Assembly: GCF_003051055.1 (NCBI RefSeq)
Contig: NZ_QAON01000005.1
Location: 177,443 to 241,442, forward strand
Reading direction: 5' to 3'
Origin: Agitococcus lubricus
GTDB lineage: Bacteria; Pseudomonadota; Gammaproteobacteria; Pseudomonadales; Moraxellaceae
Length of the DNA stretch: 64,000 nucleotides
Below are positions 1-10,390 of this stretch, one piece after another. Under the pieces are notes generated by a model. That model did not search any database, was not told the origin of the DNA, and saw only the letters and a list, made by a program, of their open reading frames with translations. Both the position numbers and the translations under genes were made by a program. Position 1 is the first letter of the stretch. Each line of letters opens with the position of its first letter.

Positions 1-588
1 AAACATGAAGAAGACGAACGACATCATCAAGCATTAGTCCATGCAATCAATGACCCACAAACGGATATGGTGAGTTTTGAACAAGAAAAAATTAAAGGTG
101 CCGTCAGAACCGATTTTATTTTATCGGCTGAAATTATTGCGATTACCTTAGGAACAGTCGCGGCCGCTCCTTTTATGCAACAGGTCACCGTATTAACCAG
201 TATTGCACTGATTATGACCATTGGGGTGTATGGTTTAGTCGCTGGTATTGTCAAGTTAGATGATGCAGGTCTCTATTTAAGCCAACAAGCTAGCCATACC
301 CGCCAACAGTTTGGACGTCTATTATTAACGACCGCACCTTACCTAATGAAAGCCCTATCCGTGTTAGGGACAGCCGCCATGTTTATGGTCGGTGGCGGTA
401 TTTTGACGCATGGTTTTAGCCCCGCACATGAGGCCATTGAGCACCTTGCTCACAGTGTGAGTCATCTGCCTGCAGGTGCGTTGTTGAGTGTACTCATTCC
501 AACGCTTTTGGATGCTATTGTTGGCATCATCGCAGGGGCGGTTGTATTAGCCAGTGTAAATGGTATCCAAAAAGTCATGGGGCGTTAG
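1..588 (+). CDS. yedI: DUF808/YedI-family inner membrane protein, 5' end cut by window
   Basis: The frame is open from base 1, so only the last 195 codons are present. The stretch around bases 79-140 (EKIKGAVRTDFILSAEIIAI) closely matches my memory of E. coli YedI. Several hydrophobic segments follow, including a glycine-rich one (MFMVGGGILTHG) and a C-terminal helix. The family is a polytopic inner membrane protein of unknown biochemical role. An internal ATG at base 67 is not the real start, because family homology continues upstream of it. It converges on the RTX gene, with a hairpin in the gap. Confidence 0.85.
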   Translation, partial: KHEEDERHHQALVHAINDPQTDMVSFEQEKIKGAVRTDFILSAEIIAITLGTVAAAPFMQQVTVLTSIALIMTIGVYGLVAGIVKLDDAGLYLSQQASHTRQQFGRLLLTTAPYLMKALSVLGTAAMFMVGGGILTHGFSPAHEAIEHLAHSVSHLPAGALLSVLIPTLLDAIVGIIAGAVVLASVNGIQKVMGR

Positions 589-626
589 ACAACAACGCAC
601 TCTGCCTTAGGCAAATAAGAGATGGT

Positions 627-660
627 GCTAAAGCGACGTATTAAACAACGGCGCTTTAGC
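627..660. terminator. Hairpin between convergent genes
   Basis: A perfect 9-base inverted repeat (GCTAAAGCG at 627-635, CGCTTTAGC at 652-660) with a 16-base loop sits between the stops of the DUF808 and RTX genes. No long T-run follows on either strand, so it is a plausible bidirectional terminator, not a classical intrinsic one. Confidence 0.5.
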
Positions 661-667
661 AATAGAA

Positions 668-2473
668 TTATACTACTGACCAATTTGCCGCGATAACAGC
701 ATCATATTGTGCGTGTTCTGCCGCATTAAACTCGGTTTGTCCCAATGGAGGAGGTGTCATACCTGCCATTGCATTGACCAAATTTTGCACATTTAGATTC
801 GTTAACATACGACCATCACTCGCTTGGAATTGCTCAACTTGATGATGGGTACTGACATACCAGTTTTTGATGATGACACTATCATTTGTCCCAATGACAC
901 TCACTTTTAAGTCCTGACCTACCTGACTAAACCATAACTGGTCGGCGTCTATAGCTCCTGCAAAACCAGGCTCAAAATTCAGTGTATCAACATTCTCCGC
1001 GATATCATTTTCCCAGATAACATCGCGGCTTCCTCCGCGTGCAAAGAAGTAGGCATCTGCACCTATTCCTCCATACAACACATCATTTCCCGCACCACCA
1101 TCCAACCAGTCACTGCCTGCACCACCGAGTAAAGTATCGTTACCTATATCACCAAATATATAATTATCACCGATATTGCCAGTAATCTTGTTGTTCAAAT
1201 CATTAGCTAATACATAAGTACTTCCAGTGCCATCGCTACGGAGCGTTTCGACGTTAGCGGACATTGAATAAAAGCTATTAAAGACTGATAGAATAACTAA
1301 GTCTGAACCACTGTTATAGTCCTCTAAGACTATATCTGTATTATTATCAACATAATAGATGTCATTACCTTGACCACCTTGCATAGTATCCGCACCTACA
1401 AGACCATTGAGAATATTATTCTCATTATTTCCAATTAATACATTATCTAAGCTATTTCCTTTAGCACGAATAGCTAAATCTGTTAACTGTAAATACTCGA
1501 TATTAGCGGCAAGGCTATAATCAATACTACTATAGACTTTATCAAAACCTGCATTATAACGCTCAATAATGCTATCACCTAGAGTGTTCACATAATAGGT
1601 ATCATGACCAAGACCTCCCGCCATTTTATCAGTACCTATACCACCATCAAGAATATTGTCTCCCGCATTACCTACTAATGTATTGGCAAGGTCATTACCT
1701 GTTGCATTTAGGTTGGCATTACCTTGCAGTCTCAATATTTCAATATTATCACTATAATCACTCAGGTTAAGCGTTATGGTACTATAAATAGTGTCAACAC
1801 CTTCATTCAAAAACTCTCGTGTAATATCAGTGACTCGGTCTACATAATAAACATCATTGCCAGTACCACCGAGCATCCAATCACCACCTTGTCCTCCATC
1901 TAAGGTATCATTACCCGAACCACCAACCAAATAATCGGTCTCTGCACCTGCTATTAAATAGTCATTGCCTGCACCACCATTTAGATAGGCATTATTTAAA
2001 CTCACATTACGTATAGTCACTGAATTAAGCGTATCATTTTGCTCTGTTCCCAAACTGACTATCGTGGAAACGGCAGCAAGCACTTGTGAGCCAAAATAAT
2101 CATCAGATACTTTAAATAAAAAAGGGGTATTATCAGCCGTAACCCACTGAATACCTTCATCATCACTGCGTGTCATATGTCCCGTTAATTGGCCAATATT
2201 ATTTTCCATTTGTAAACTAACAGCCAAACTATCAGCGACATTGTTGCTATTGTTATTACCAACGTCGGCACTGGAGAATGTCATACGTAATATATAATTG
2301 GAAGCACCTGTGAATAGCACTTTATCCATGCCCGAACCTAAATTAATCAGGTCTGCCCCATCGGTTGCATAGTTATAGGATAAGATGTCATCACCCGCTA
2401 GACCATCAATTTGGTCATCACTTGCTAGACTAATCAGATTATCATTCCCGTTTGTACCTGTAATAAAAGCCAT
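668..2473 (-). CDS. RTX (haemolysin-type) calcium-binding repeat protein
   Basis: A 601-residue protein with no N-terminal signal peptide. It carries GGxGxD-type nonapeptide repeats in at least four blocks: about residues 165-215 (GGSGNDTLDGG), 270-300, 352-380 and 432-478 (GGAGSDWLDGGAGND). Between blocks runs a repeated unit ending in xGNDxYYVD. The region after about residue 500 (DQLWFSQVGQDLKVSVIG) resembles the haemolysin-type calcium-binding related domain. RTX repeats bind calcium in beta-rolls and usually mark type I secretion through a C-terminal signal. No ABC transporter, membrane-fusion protein, protease or lipase catalytic domain is visible in or near the gene. The activity is unknown; an adhesin or surface-layer-like role is possible. 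Confidence 0.85.
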   Translation of the reverse strand: MAFITGTNGNDNLISLASDDQIDGLAGDDILSYNYATDGADLINLGSGMDKVLFTGASNYILRMTFSSADVGNNNSNNVADSLAVSLQMENNIGQLTGHMTRSDDEGIQWVTADNTPFLFKVSDDYFGSQVLAAVSTIVSLGTEQNDTLNSVTIRNVSLNNAYLNGGAGNDYLIAGAETDYLVGGSGNDTLDGGQGGDWMLGGTGNDVYYVDRVTDITREFLNEGVDTIYSTITLNLSDYSDNIEILRLQGNANLNATGNDLANTLVGNAGDNILDGGIGTDKMAGGLGHDTYYVNTLGDSIIERYNAGFDKVYSSIDYSLAANIEYLQLTDLAIRAKGNSLDNVLIGNNENNILNGLVGADTMQGGQGNDIYYVDNNTDIVLEDYNSGSDLVILSVFNSFYSMSANVETLRSDGTGSTYVLANDLNNKITGNIGDNYIFGDIGNDTLLGGAGSDWLDGGAGNDVLYGGIGADAYFFARGGSRDVIWENDIAENVDTLNFEPGFAGAIDADQLWFSQVGQDLKVSVIGTNDSVIIKNWYVSTHHQVEQFQASDGRMLTNLNVQNLVNAMAGMTPPPLGQTEFNAAEHAQYDAVIAANWSVV

Positions 2474-2540
2474 ATCTTATATTCCACTCAGTTATTCTTC
2501 GTACATAAAACACTCAATAAAACATAGCATAAGATGGCTA

Positions 2541-2581
2541 TTTGAGCCATATCCGCCTCCTGCTTTTTGATAAGGCTCAAA
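2541..2581. repeat. Inverted repeat upstream of the RTX gene
   Basis: Perfect 8-base arms (TTTGAGCC at 2541-2548, GGCTCAAA at 2574-2581) lie 68-108 bases upstream of the RTX start. It could be an operator or an mRNA leader hairpin. Nothing else distinguishes the two possibilities. Confidence 0.3.
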
Positions 2582-2746
2582 CGCTATCTGCATGATGCTC
2601 ACTACTATAAAAATACATCATTTAGGATGTTTACCATTAACCACGCAATCCAGCGACATATTCCGTCTTTGTTAAGCTAAATTGTCTTGCTATTGTCATC
2701 ATTTATTTCAATACTGACTTCTCCCCCTAAACTAGGATGTTTTCTT

Positions 2747-4075
2747 ATGATGATGTCATGGCCTAAACTCCTGAATCCTGCACGTTTAGGCAGTCGCAAA
2801 GCACACGATGAAACCGCACGTAGCCCTTTTCATAAAGACTATGACCGTATTGTATTTTCGGGTGGATTTAGACGGCTCAATCGTAAAACTCAGGTTCACC
2901 CACTCGCCCAACACGATGCCGTTCATACCCGCCTGACTCACAGTTTAGAAGTTTCTTGTGTGGGGCGTAGCTTAGGGATGTTAGCGGCGGATAAAATTAT
3001 TGACCAACTTCCACATTGGGTATCACCTGCCGATGTTGGGGCGATTATTCAAGCCGCATGTTTAGCCCATGATATTGGCAATCCTCCTTTTGGCCATGCG
3101 GGCGAATACGCCATTCGAGATTGGTTTTTACAACCTGCACAAGCACATTTAATTGCCCTTTTAGCCCCTGCACAAGCAGCCGATTTATGTCAGTTTGAAG
3201 GCAACGCGCAAGGCTTACGTATTTTAAGCCAATTAGAATATCACCCCAATGAAGGCGGTATGCGACTGACCTATGCCACGCTGGGCGCGTACTTAAAATA
3301 TCCGTGGTTATCGCAGCCTTTGTCGGGTGGGGTGGCCAGCCATAAACGTGCCAAATTTGGTTGTTATCATACCGAAAAACACCTTTTAGCCACGATTGCC
3401 GAACAACTGGGTTTAGTGCAACAAGGCGATTTTCGTTGGTGTCGCCATCCCCTCGCCTATTTACTGGAGGCGGCTGATGATATTTGTTATACCTTGATTG
3501 ATTTAGAAGATGGCTTGGCGTTGGGTATGCTCAGATATGAAGAAATTGAACCCTTATTTCTACAATTATTAGATGATTTACCGCCACCACCCGAGTTACG
3601 TCAGACTGTACCCGCCCCACAAAAAATTGCGGCTTTACGCGGTAAAGCCATTGAAAAATTAGTAAATGCGGTCAGTGAAGCCTTTGCCCAACAACAAGAG
3701 GCGTTATTAACTGGTCAATTAACGGGTAGCTTATTAAATCACTGCTCTGCTACCTTATCTGAGGGTATTGACGCCGCCAAAGCATTGGCACGAGAGCGTA
3801 TTTTTAATCACCCGCAAAAAGCACAGCTCGAACTAGCAGCTTATGCCAGTTTACATACCTTACTCAATGCGTTTGCCGAGATGACAGCCTGTAGTTATAA
3901 ACAACAAGCCCTGACGTTTAAGCAGCAACGATTACAACAGTTATTGGGTGGCCAAATTATTGATAGTACAGATAATTTATATTTAGGACTGATGCAAATG
4001 CTCGACTTTATTGCCAGTTTATCCGACCATCATGCCTTGTCTTTAGCGCAAAGTTTACAGGGTATTCAGCATTAG
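2747..4075 (+). CDS. dgt: dGTP triphosphohydrolase-like protein (HD domain)
   Basis: A 442-residue HD-superfamily phosphohydrolase expected to convert dGTP or other dNTPs to nucleoside and triphosphate. Visible motifs are RLTHSLEV with His65, and AHDIGNPPFGHAGE with the His108-Asp109 metal pair, as in dGTPase-family proteins. The ATG at 2747 (first of three in a row) is chosen because TAGGA lies at 2733-2737. A TTG start at 2687 would add 20 residues that look nothing like the family. The length fits the shorter bacterial dGTPase-like subclass. It stands alone, with no coupled partner. Confidence 0.85.
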   Translation: MMMSWPKLLNPARLGSRKAHDETARSPFHKDYDRIVFSGGFRRLNRKTQVHPLAQHDAVHTRLTHSLEVSCVGRSLGMLAADKIIDQLPHWVSPADVGAIIQAACLAHDIGNPPFGHAGEYAIRDWFLQPAQAHLIALLAPAQAADLCQFEGNAQGLRILSQLEYHPNEGGMRLTYATLGAYLKYPWLSQPLSGGVASHKRAKFGCYHTEKHLLATIAEQLGLVQQGDFRWCRHPLAYLLEAADDICYTLIDLEDGLALGMLRYEEIEPLFLQLLDDLPPPPELRQTVPAPQKIAALRGKAIEKLVNAVSEAFAQQQEALLTGQLTGSLLNHCSATLSEGIDAAKALARERIFNHPQKAQLELAAYASLHTLLNAFAEMTACSYKQQALTFKQQRLQQLLGGQIIDSTDNLYLGLMQMLDFIASLSDHHALSLAQSLQGIQH

Positions 4076-4258
4076 CGAGGATTGACGCAACTAAGCAATT
4101 TTTTGGTCATGAATCGCGTTATACTCAGCACTATCAAGGCATTAGAAATAAATGCCCAGTAGGTCTAGATATTTGCTACGATTCTTATATAGTTAGAACA
4201 TAAATTCAGCCTGTCATCGACAGACACTTTTGGAACAAAAACAAGCCTAGAGGCATGT

Positions 4259-4624
4259 ATGGCGCATATTTTGATTATTGATGATTCCCCCACAGAACAA
4301 GCTGGTCTTAGTCAGATGTTGCATAAATATGGACATATTTGTTCATTTGCAAACACTGGTGAAATTGGCGTTGCAACGGCCAAAAAAAGCAAACCCGACC
4401 TCATTCTGATGGATGTCGTAATGCCCGAAACCAATGGTTTTCAGGCAACACGCAAGATTTCCAAAGACCCAGAAACTGCTCATATCCCCATTATTATGGT
4501 TAGCACCAAAAATCAGGCCACTGACCGTTTATGGGGCTTACGTCAGGGTGCCAGTGAATACCTCACCAAACCTGTGACTGAAGCATCCTTAATTGCAGCC
4601 GTCGATAAACTATTAGCTAAATAA
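4259..4624 (+). CDS. pilH: PilH-type single-domain response regulator
   Basis: A 121-residue CheY-like receiver with no output domain. The acidic pair is Asp8-Asp9, the phosphoacceptor Asp52 (LILMDVVMP) and the conserved lysine Lys104 (YLTKP). The segment around KNQATDRLWGLRQGASEYLTKP is strikingly like PilH, which in Pseudomonas works with the Pil-Chp system of twitching motility. No pilG, pilI, pilJ or chpA lies nearby, so the partner kinase is elsewhere and the pilH name rests on sequence likeness only. AGAGG at 4249-4253 serves as ribosome-binding site. The stop codon overlaps the convergent mutT-like gene by 12 bases. Confidence 0.75.
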   Translation: MAHILIIDDSPTEQAGLSQMLHKYGHICSFANTGEIGVATAKKSKPDLILMDVVMPETNGFQATRKISKDPETAHIPIIMVSTKNQATDRLWGLRQGASEYLTKPVTEASLIAAVDKLLAK

Positions 4625-5554
4625 ACCACGTATCCCCGCAATGCCTTGCCCCCCATAATGTTGGGCAAGGTGTGTATCCTGCATCAACATACCACCCAAA
4701 GCATAAACAGGCAGTTTTGCTTGCTGCACACACGCCACAAAATATGGCCACCCTAATCCCGTTTGTTCGGGATGAGAAACTGTGTTTTTGATTGGCGACA
4801 AAGTCGCTGCATCTGCCCCTAAACACCAAGCCTGATTCAGTTCTGTGATATTGTGTGCCGACACCCACAGATAATGCTGTGCGGCTAAACCTAAGTCTTG
4901 GCGACTCTGTACACTATGCAGTTGCTGTGCGGTGAGATGCAAGCCTGCCGCCAACGGCACGTCTACCAATAAATCGACATGATAATGCAATATCAATGCA
5001 GCCTGCCGTTGTTGACATATCACAGCGACCTGTTGTGCCAACGTCAAATAATCTGCTTTAGCTAAGGTTTTGGCACGTAAACACACAAACATTCCCTGCG
5101 TGATACGCGGTGTTAACCAAGCAACTAGGTCACCGCCAACCTCATGTGGTTCTGGCGTGATGTGGTATTTTTCGGGTAATAAAGCGGCTTTAATAATAGG
5201 ACCATTAGCCGCAGGGAAGGCATAGTCAGCGAATTGTGCAGGCGTTATCCATAACACAGGCTGCCCTTCAGCACCGTGTGCTTCGCCCGTAAAACGAGTC
5301 ACTCTAAATACCTGTAAACGTACCGATTTATCGGGATAATGATGCTCTACTGTCAATAAGCGTCGATATTCCGTTGCTTGAATACCTAATTCTTCCTGTA
5401 ACTCTCTGACTAATGCCTGTTCGGGTGTTTCATCAGCATCCACCTTCCCCCCTGCAAACTCCCACAACCCCCCTTGATGTTTATGTAGCGGACGCTGGGC
5501 AATCAATAATTGGCCTTGTGGATTATGAATCACGGCTGCAACCACGTTTAACAT
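4613..5554 (-). CDS. mutT: MutT-type Nudix hydrolase fused to a thiamine-phosphate-synthase-like domain
   Basis: A 313-residue two-domain protein. Residues 1-130 are a Nudix hydrolase with a complete Nudix box from Gly36 through Glu42, Arg50-Glu51, Glu54-Glu55 and Gly57-Ile58, as in MutT, which removes 8-oxo-dGTP from the nucleotide pool. Residues from about 140 form a TIM-barrel like ThiE/TenI (ADAATLSPIKNTVSHP, VYALGGM). This fusion is common in Pseudomonadales. The ThiE-like part has no proven role there, so it should not be taken as evidence of thiamine synthesis. In Pseudomonas a mutT lies close to argJ-secA, and here it is some 4 kb from argJ with katG between. Confidence 0.85.
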   Translation of the reverse strand: MLNVVAAVIHNPQGQLLIAQRPLHKHQGGLWEFAGGKVDADETPEQALVRELQEELGIQATEYRRLLTVEHHYPDKSVRLQVFRVTRFTGEAHGAEGQPVLWITPAQFADYAFPAANGPIIKAALLPEKYHITPEPHEVGGDLVAWLTPRITQGMFVCLRAKTLAKADYLTLAQQVAVICQQRQAALILHYHVDLLVDVPLAAGLHLTAQQLHSVQSRQDLGLAAQHYLWVSAHNITELNQAWCLGADAATLSPIKNTVSHPEQTGLGWPYFVACVQQAKLPVYALGGMLMQDTHLAQHYGGQGIAGIRGLFS

Positions 5555-5729
5555 TATCTTATCCGTATCTAAAACGACGAGTTTATCGAATTTTTTACTC
5601 AGCGTTTAGCTCATCGCCTCTCAATATGTTGACAAACTGATACGTTTTTTACCGTTTCATAACGAAATATGCTGATTTTTTAAGCTATCTTTAATCATAA
5701 TTATTTGAAAAATTTTGGAAACCACAACC

Positions 5730-6518
5730 ATGAATCACTCGTCTCCAACACCCAGCCTACACCCTTTAGTGGCAACGGCTTCTATTAGTGTTATTTTATT
5801 TAGCGGTGTGGGTATTGCTTATATGACAGGCTTATTGCCTCAAACGTCTTCTGCCCTCGCACCGCATCTGACTGCAACGCCTTCTCAACCTGCAACACCA
5901 ACAGTGCTGACACCCCCCGTCTCCTCGCCCACGCCAGTGCTTGCGTTAACGACTGCTCAAAGCACACACACAGAAAAACAGGCTACGCCAAGTGTACAGA
6001 CGCCCCCTGTTATCGCACCACACCCCCCCAAGGTAGACAAAACAGCCGCTAGTCATAAACACAGCAACGTATATAAAACTGCTAGCCAAGAACCTGAATA
6101 TGTCTTAACTAAACCCAAAACAACAAGTATCAAAAACACCAATGACGTGGCAACCACACCTAAAAAAATGGAAAGCAAAATCTGTGATAATTGTGGCACT
6201 ATCGTGGCCATTCGCCATTCGGTGTCAGAAACTCAGCCTAGTGGTTTAGGGGCAATGAGTGGCGCGATTATTGGTGGTGTCATGGGTCATCAATTTGGCA
6301 AAGGTGACGGCAAACGCGCTATGACGGCTATTGGGGCGCTGGGTGGTGCAATGGCAGGTAATCAGTTAGAACAGCAAGGGCGACGTATTGATGGCTATCA
6401 TATCACCGTACAAATGGATAACGGCGGTTCGCGTCAATTTAGTTTTGCTTACGACCCCAAGTTTTATGTCGGTGAAAATGTCCATGTCAACGGTGGCTCT
6501 CTTCAACATACTTACTAA
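5730..6518 (+). CDS. Glycine-zipper (2TM) envelope protein with Pro/Thr-rich linker
   Basis: Starting at ATG 5730 the product is 262 residues; a TTG at 5715 would add five. One hydrophobic segment near residues 14-34 should anchor it in the inner membrane, or act as an uncleaved signal. A long linker rich in Pro, Thr, Ser and Ala follows (about 35-145). The C-terminal part carries a CDNCG motif, then a glycine-zipper block with GAMSGAIIGGVMG and IGALGGAMAGNQ. This is the 17-kDa surface antigen/SlyB-like fold found in envelope proteins. No lipobox is seen. Specific function unknown. Confidence 0.6.
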   Translation: MNHSSPTPSLHPLVATASISVILFSGVGIAYMTGLLPQTSSALAPHLTATPSQPATPTVLTPPVSSPTPVLALTTAQSTHTEKQATPSVQTPPVIAPHPPKVDKTAASHKHSNVYKTASQEPEYVLTKPKTTSIKNTNDVATTPKKMESKICDNCGTIVAIRHSVSETQPSGLGAMSGAIIGGVMGHQFGKGDGKRAMTAIGALGGAMAGNQLEQQGRRIDGYHITVQMDNGGSRQFSFAYDPKFYVGENVHVNGGSLQHTY

Positions 6519-6562
6519 ATAAAGATGAGCGAGTGATTGCGTCTGCTTCGGGATGTGCATAG

Positions 6563-8863
<2,301 letters not shown>

Positions 8864-9013
8864 GTTGAACGGATTCAGGGCTTAGGCGCTTTATGACACT
8901 GAATATGTTTTACCAGTATAAAGGCATCAAAAATGTCTAAAATACGAGTAAAAATAAACGCCTATGTCCTGTCAGTATGTCATTACTACACAGACCATGC
9001 AGCCCTGCATCTT

Positions 9014-9041
9014 GGTAGAGGGAACATTGCTTCCCCCTACC
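9014..9041. terminator. Hairpin between convergent katG and argJ
   Basis: Eleven-base arms with one mismatch (9014-9024 and 9031-9041) enclose a 6-base loop. It lies 150 bases after katG and 11 bases after the argJ stop on the minus strand. No T-run on the argJ side, CCCTTTTCTT on the plus side. Likely a shared terminator. Confidence 0.5.
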
Positions 9042-9051
9042 AGCCCTTTTC

Positions 9052-10272
9052 TTAAGACCGATAATCGGCATTGATTTTCACATAATCATAGGAAAAATCA
9101 CATGTCCATACGGTATCGTTAGCCTCGCCACGATTTAAGACAATACGAATGGTAATTTCGGGTTGTTTCATCACGGCTGCGCCCAATTCTTCACGATAAC
9201 TGACGGCTGCACCACCATTTTCACAAATACAGACATCGTCCAAATAGACATTGATTTTACTGACATCTAAGTTCGGCACACCGCTACGACCAATCGCCGC
9301 TAAAATACGTCCCCAGTTAGGGTCAGAAGCAAAAAACGCGGTTTTAATCAGTGGCGAATGTGCTACGGCATAAGCGACATCACAGCACTCCTGCGTATTT
9401 GCACCACCTTCCACTTTGACCGTCATAAACTTGGTTGCGCCTTCACCATCTCTCACAATTAATTGTGCCAAACGCAAAAAGCTACGTTGTAAGGCAGCAA
9501 AAAAGGCCTCATATAACGCACCGTTACGCTCAGTCATCAGGGGATTCCCTGCGGCACCTGTCGCTACTAACACACACGCATCATTGGTAGAGGTATCGCC
9601 ATCAATGGTAATACGGTTGAAAGATTGCTCGGTTACTTCGGCTAATAGACTTTGCAACAAGCCGCGCTCTACCGCCACATCGGTTGCCACAAAACCTAAC
9701 ATCGTCGCCATATTCGGGCGAATCATGCCTGCGCCTTTAGAAATACCCGTGATGGTATACGTCACACCGTCAACCGTAAATTGTTCACTTGCCCCTTTAG
9801 GTAAGGTGTCGGTGGTCATAATGCCTGTTGCTGCTGCCGACCAATTATCCTCTTGTAATGCGGCTAAGGCGGCGGGTAATCCTGCTTCTAATTTAGCAAT
9901 CGGTAATTGTTCACCAATCACGCCAGTCGAAAAAGGCAATACCGCTTCTGCTTGAATATGCGCCAATTCTGCTAAGGCAGCACAGCTACGCAACGCATTG
10001 GTCATGCCTGTGGTGCCTGTCCCTGCATTCGCATTACCCGTATTAATAATTAAATAACGGCTATTGGCTTGAGCTAAATTGGCTTTGGCTACTTGTACAG
10101 GCGCAGCACAAAAGGCATTGGTGGTAAATACTGCGGCGGTGTTGGCAGACGCTGCCAATTCAAAGACCACTAAATCTTTACGATTTTTATATCGAATATA
10201 TGCTTCCGCGATTCCAATACGTACACCCTTAACAGGATGCATAATAGGCATAGATAAATCACCAACAGCCAT
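9052..10272 (-). CDS. argJ: Bifunctional glutamate N-acetyltransferase / ornithine acetyltransferase ArgJ
   Basis: ArgJ moves the acetyl group from N-acetylornithine to glutamate, recycling it in arginine synthesis; bifunctional forms also use acetyl-CoA. The 406-residue protein has the self-cleavage site [16 protein letters not shown], where Thr190 becomes the N-terminal nucleophile of the beta chain. [11 protein letters not shown] and [15 protein letters not shown] are also typical. The start at 10272 follows AAGGAAAC on the minus strand; a start at 10314 would add 14 atypical residues. It lies directly downstream of secA, separated by a strong terminator, as in Pseudomonas. Confidence 0.95.
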   Translation of the reverse strand: MAVGDLSMPIMHPVKGVRIGIAEAYIRYKNRKDLVVFELAASANTAAVFTTNAFCAAPVQVAKANLAQANSRYLIINTGNANAGTGTTGMTNALRSCAALAELAHIQAEAVLPFSTGVIGEQLPIAKLEAGLPAALAALQEDNWSAAATGIMTTDTLPKGASEQFTVDGVTYTITGISKGAGMIRPNMATMLGFVATDVAVERGLLQSLLAEVTEQSFNRITIDGDTSTNDACVLVATGAAGNPLMTERNGALYEAFFAALQRSFLRLAQLIVRDGEGATKFMTVKVEGGANTQECCDVAYAVAHSPLIKTAFFASDPNWGRILAAIGRSGVPNLDVSKINVYLDDVCICENGGAAVSYREELGAAVMKQPEITIRIVLNRGEANDTVWTCDFSYDYVKINADYRS

Positions 10273-10344
10273 TATTGTTTCCTTTTTTATCAGAAGGACA
10301 ATATGAATGAGCAATAACCGTGAGCGCAGCTATTACCCGTTTAG

Positions 10345-10376
10345 TAAAAAAGGGCTACTGATAGCCCTTTTTTTCA
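10345..10376 (-). terminator. Intrinsic terminator after secA
   Basis: The stem AGGGCTA/TAGCCCT (10351-10357, 10362-10368) has a 4-base loop and is flanked by A-runs and T-runs, so it should work in both directions. On the minus strand it ends secA transcripts before argJ. Confidence 0.9.
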
Positions 10377-10390
10377 GTACTACAAGCGTA

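Noticed and set aside
668..2473. RTX gene repeats as a CRISPR or tandem DNA repeat
   Set aside because: The repetition is at protein level (GGxGxD units) and diverged in DNA; no spacer-repeat structure.
9416..9955. Plus-strand open frame of 179 codons within argJ
   Set aside because: Antisense to argJ, biased composition, no ribosome-binding site.
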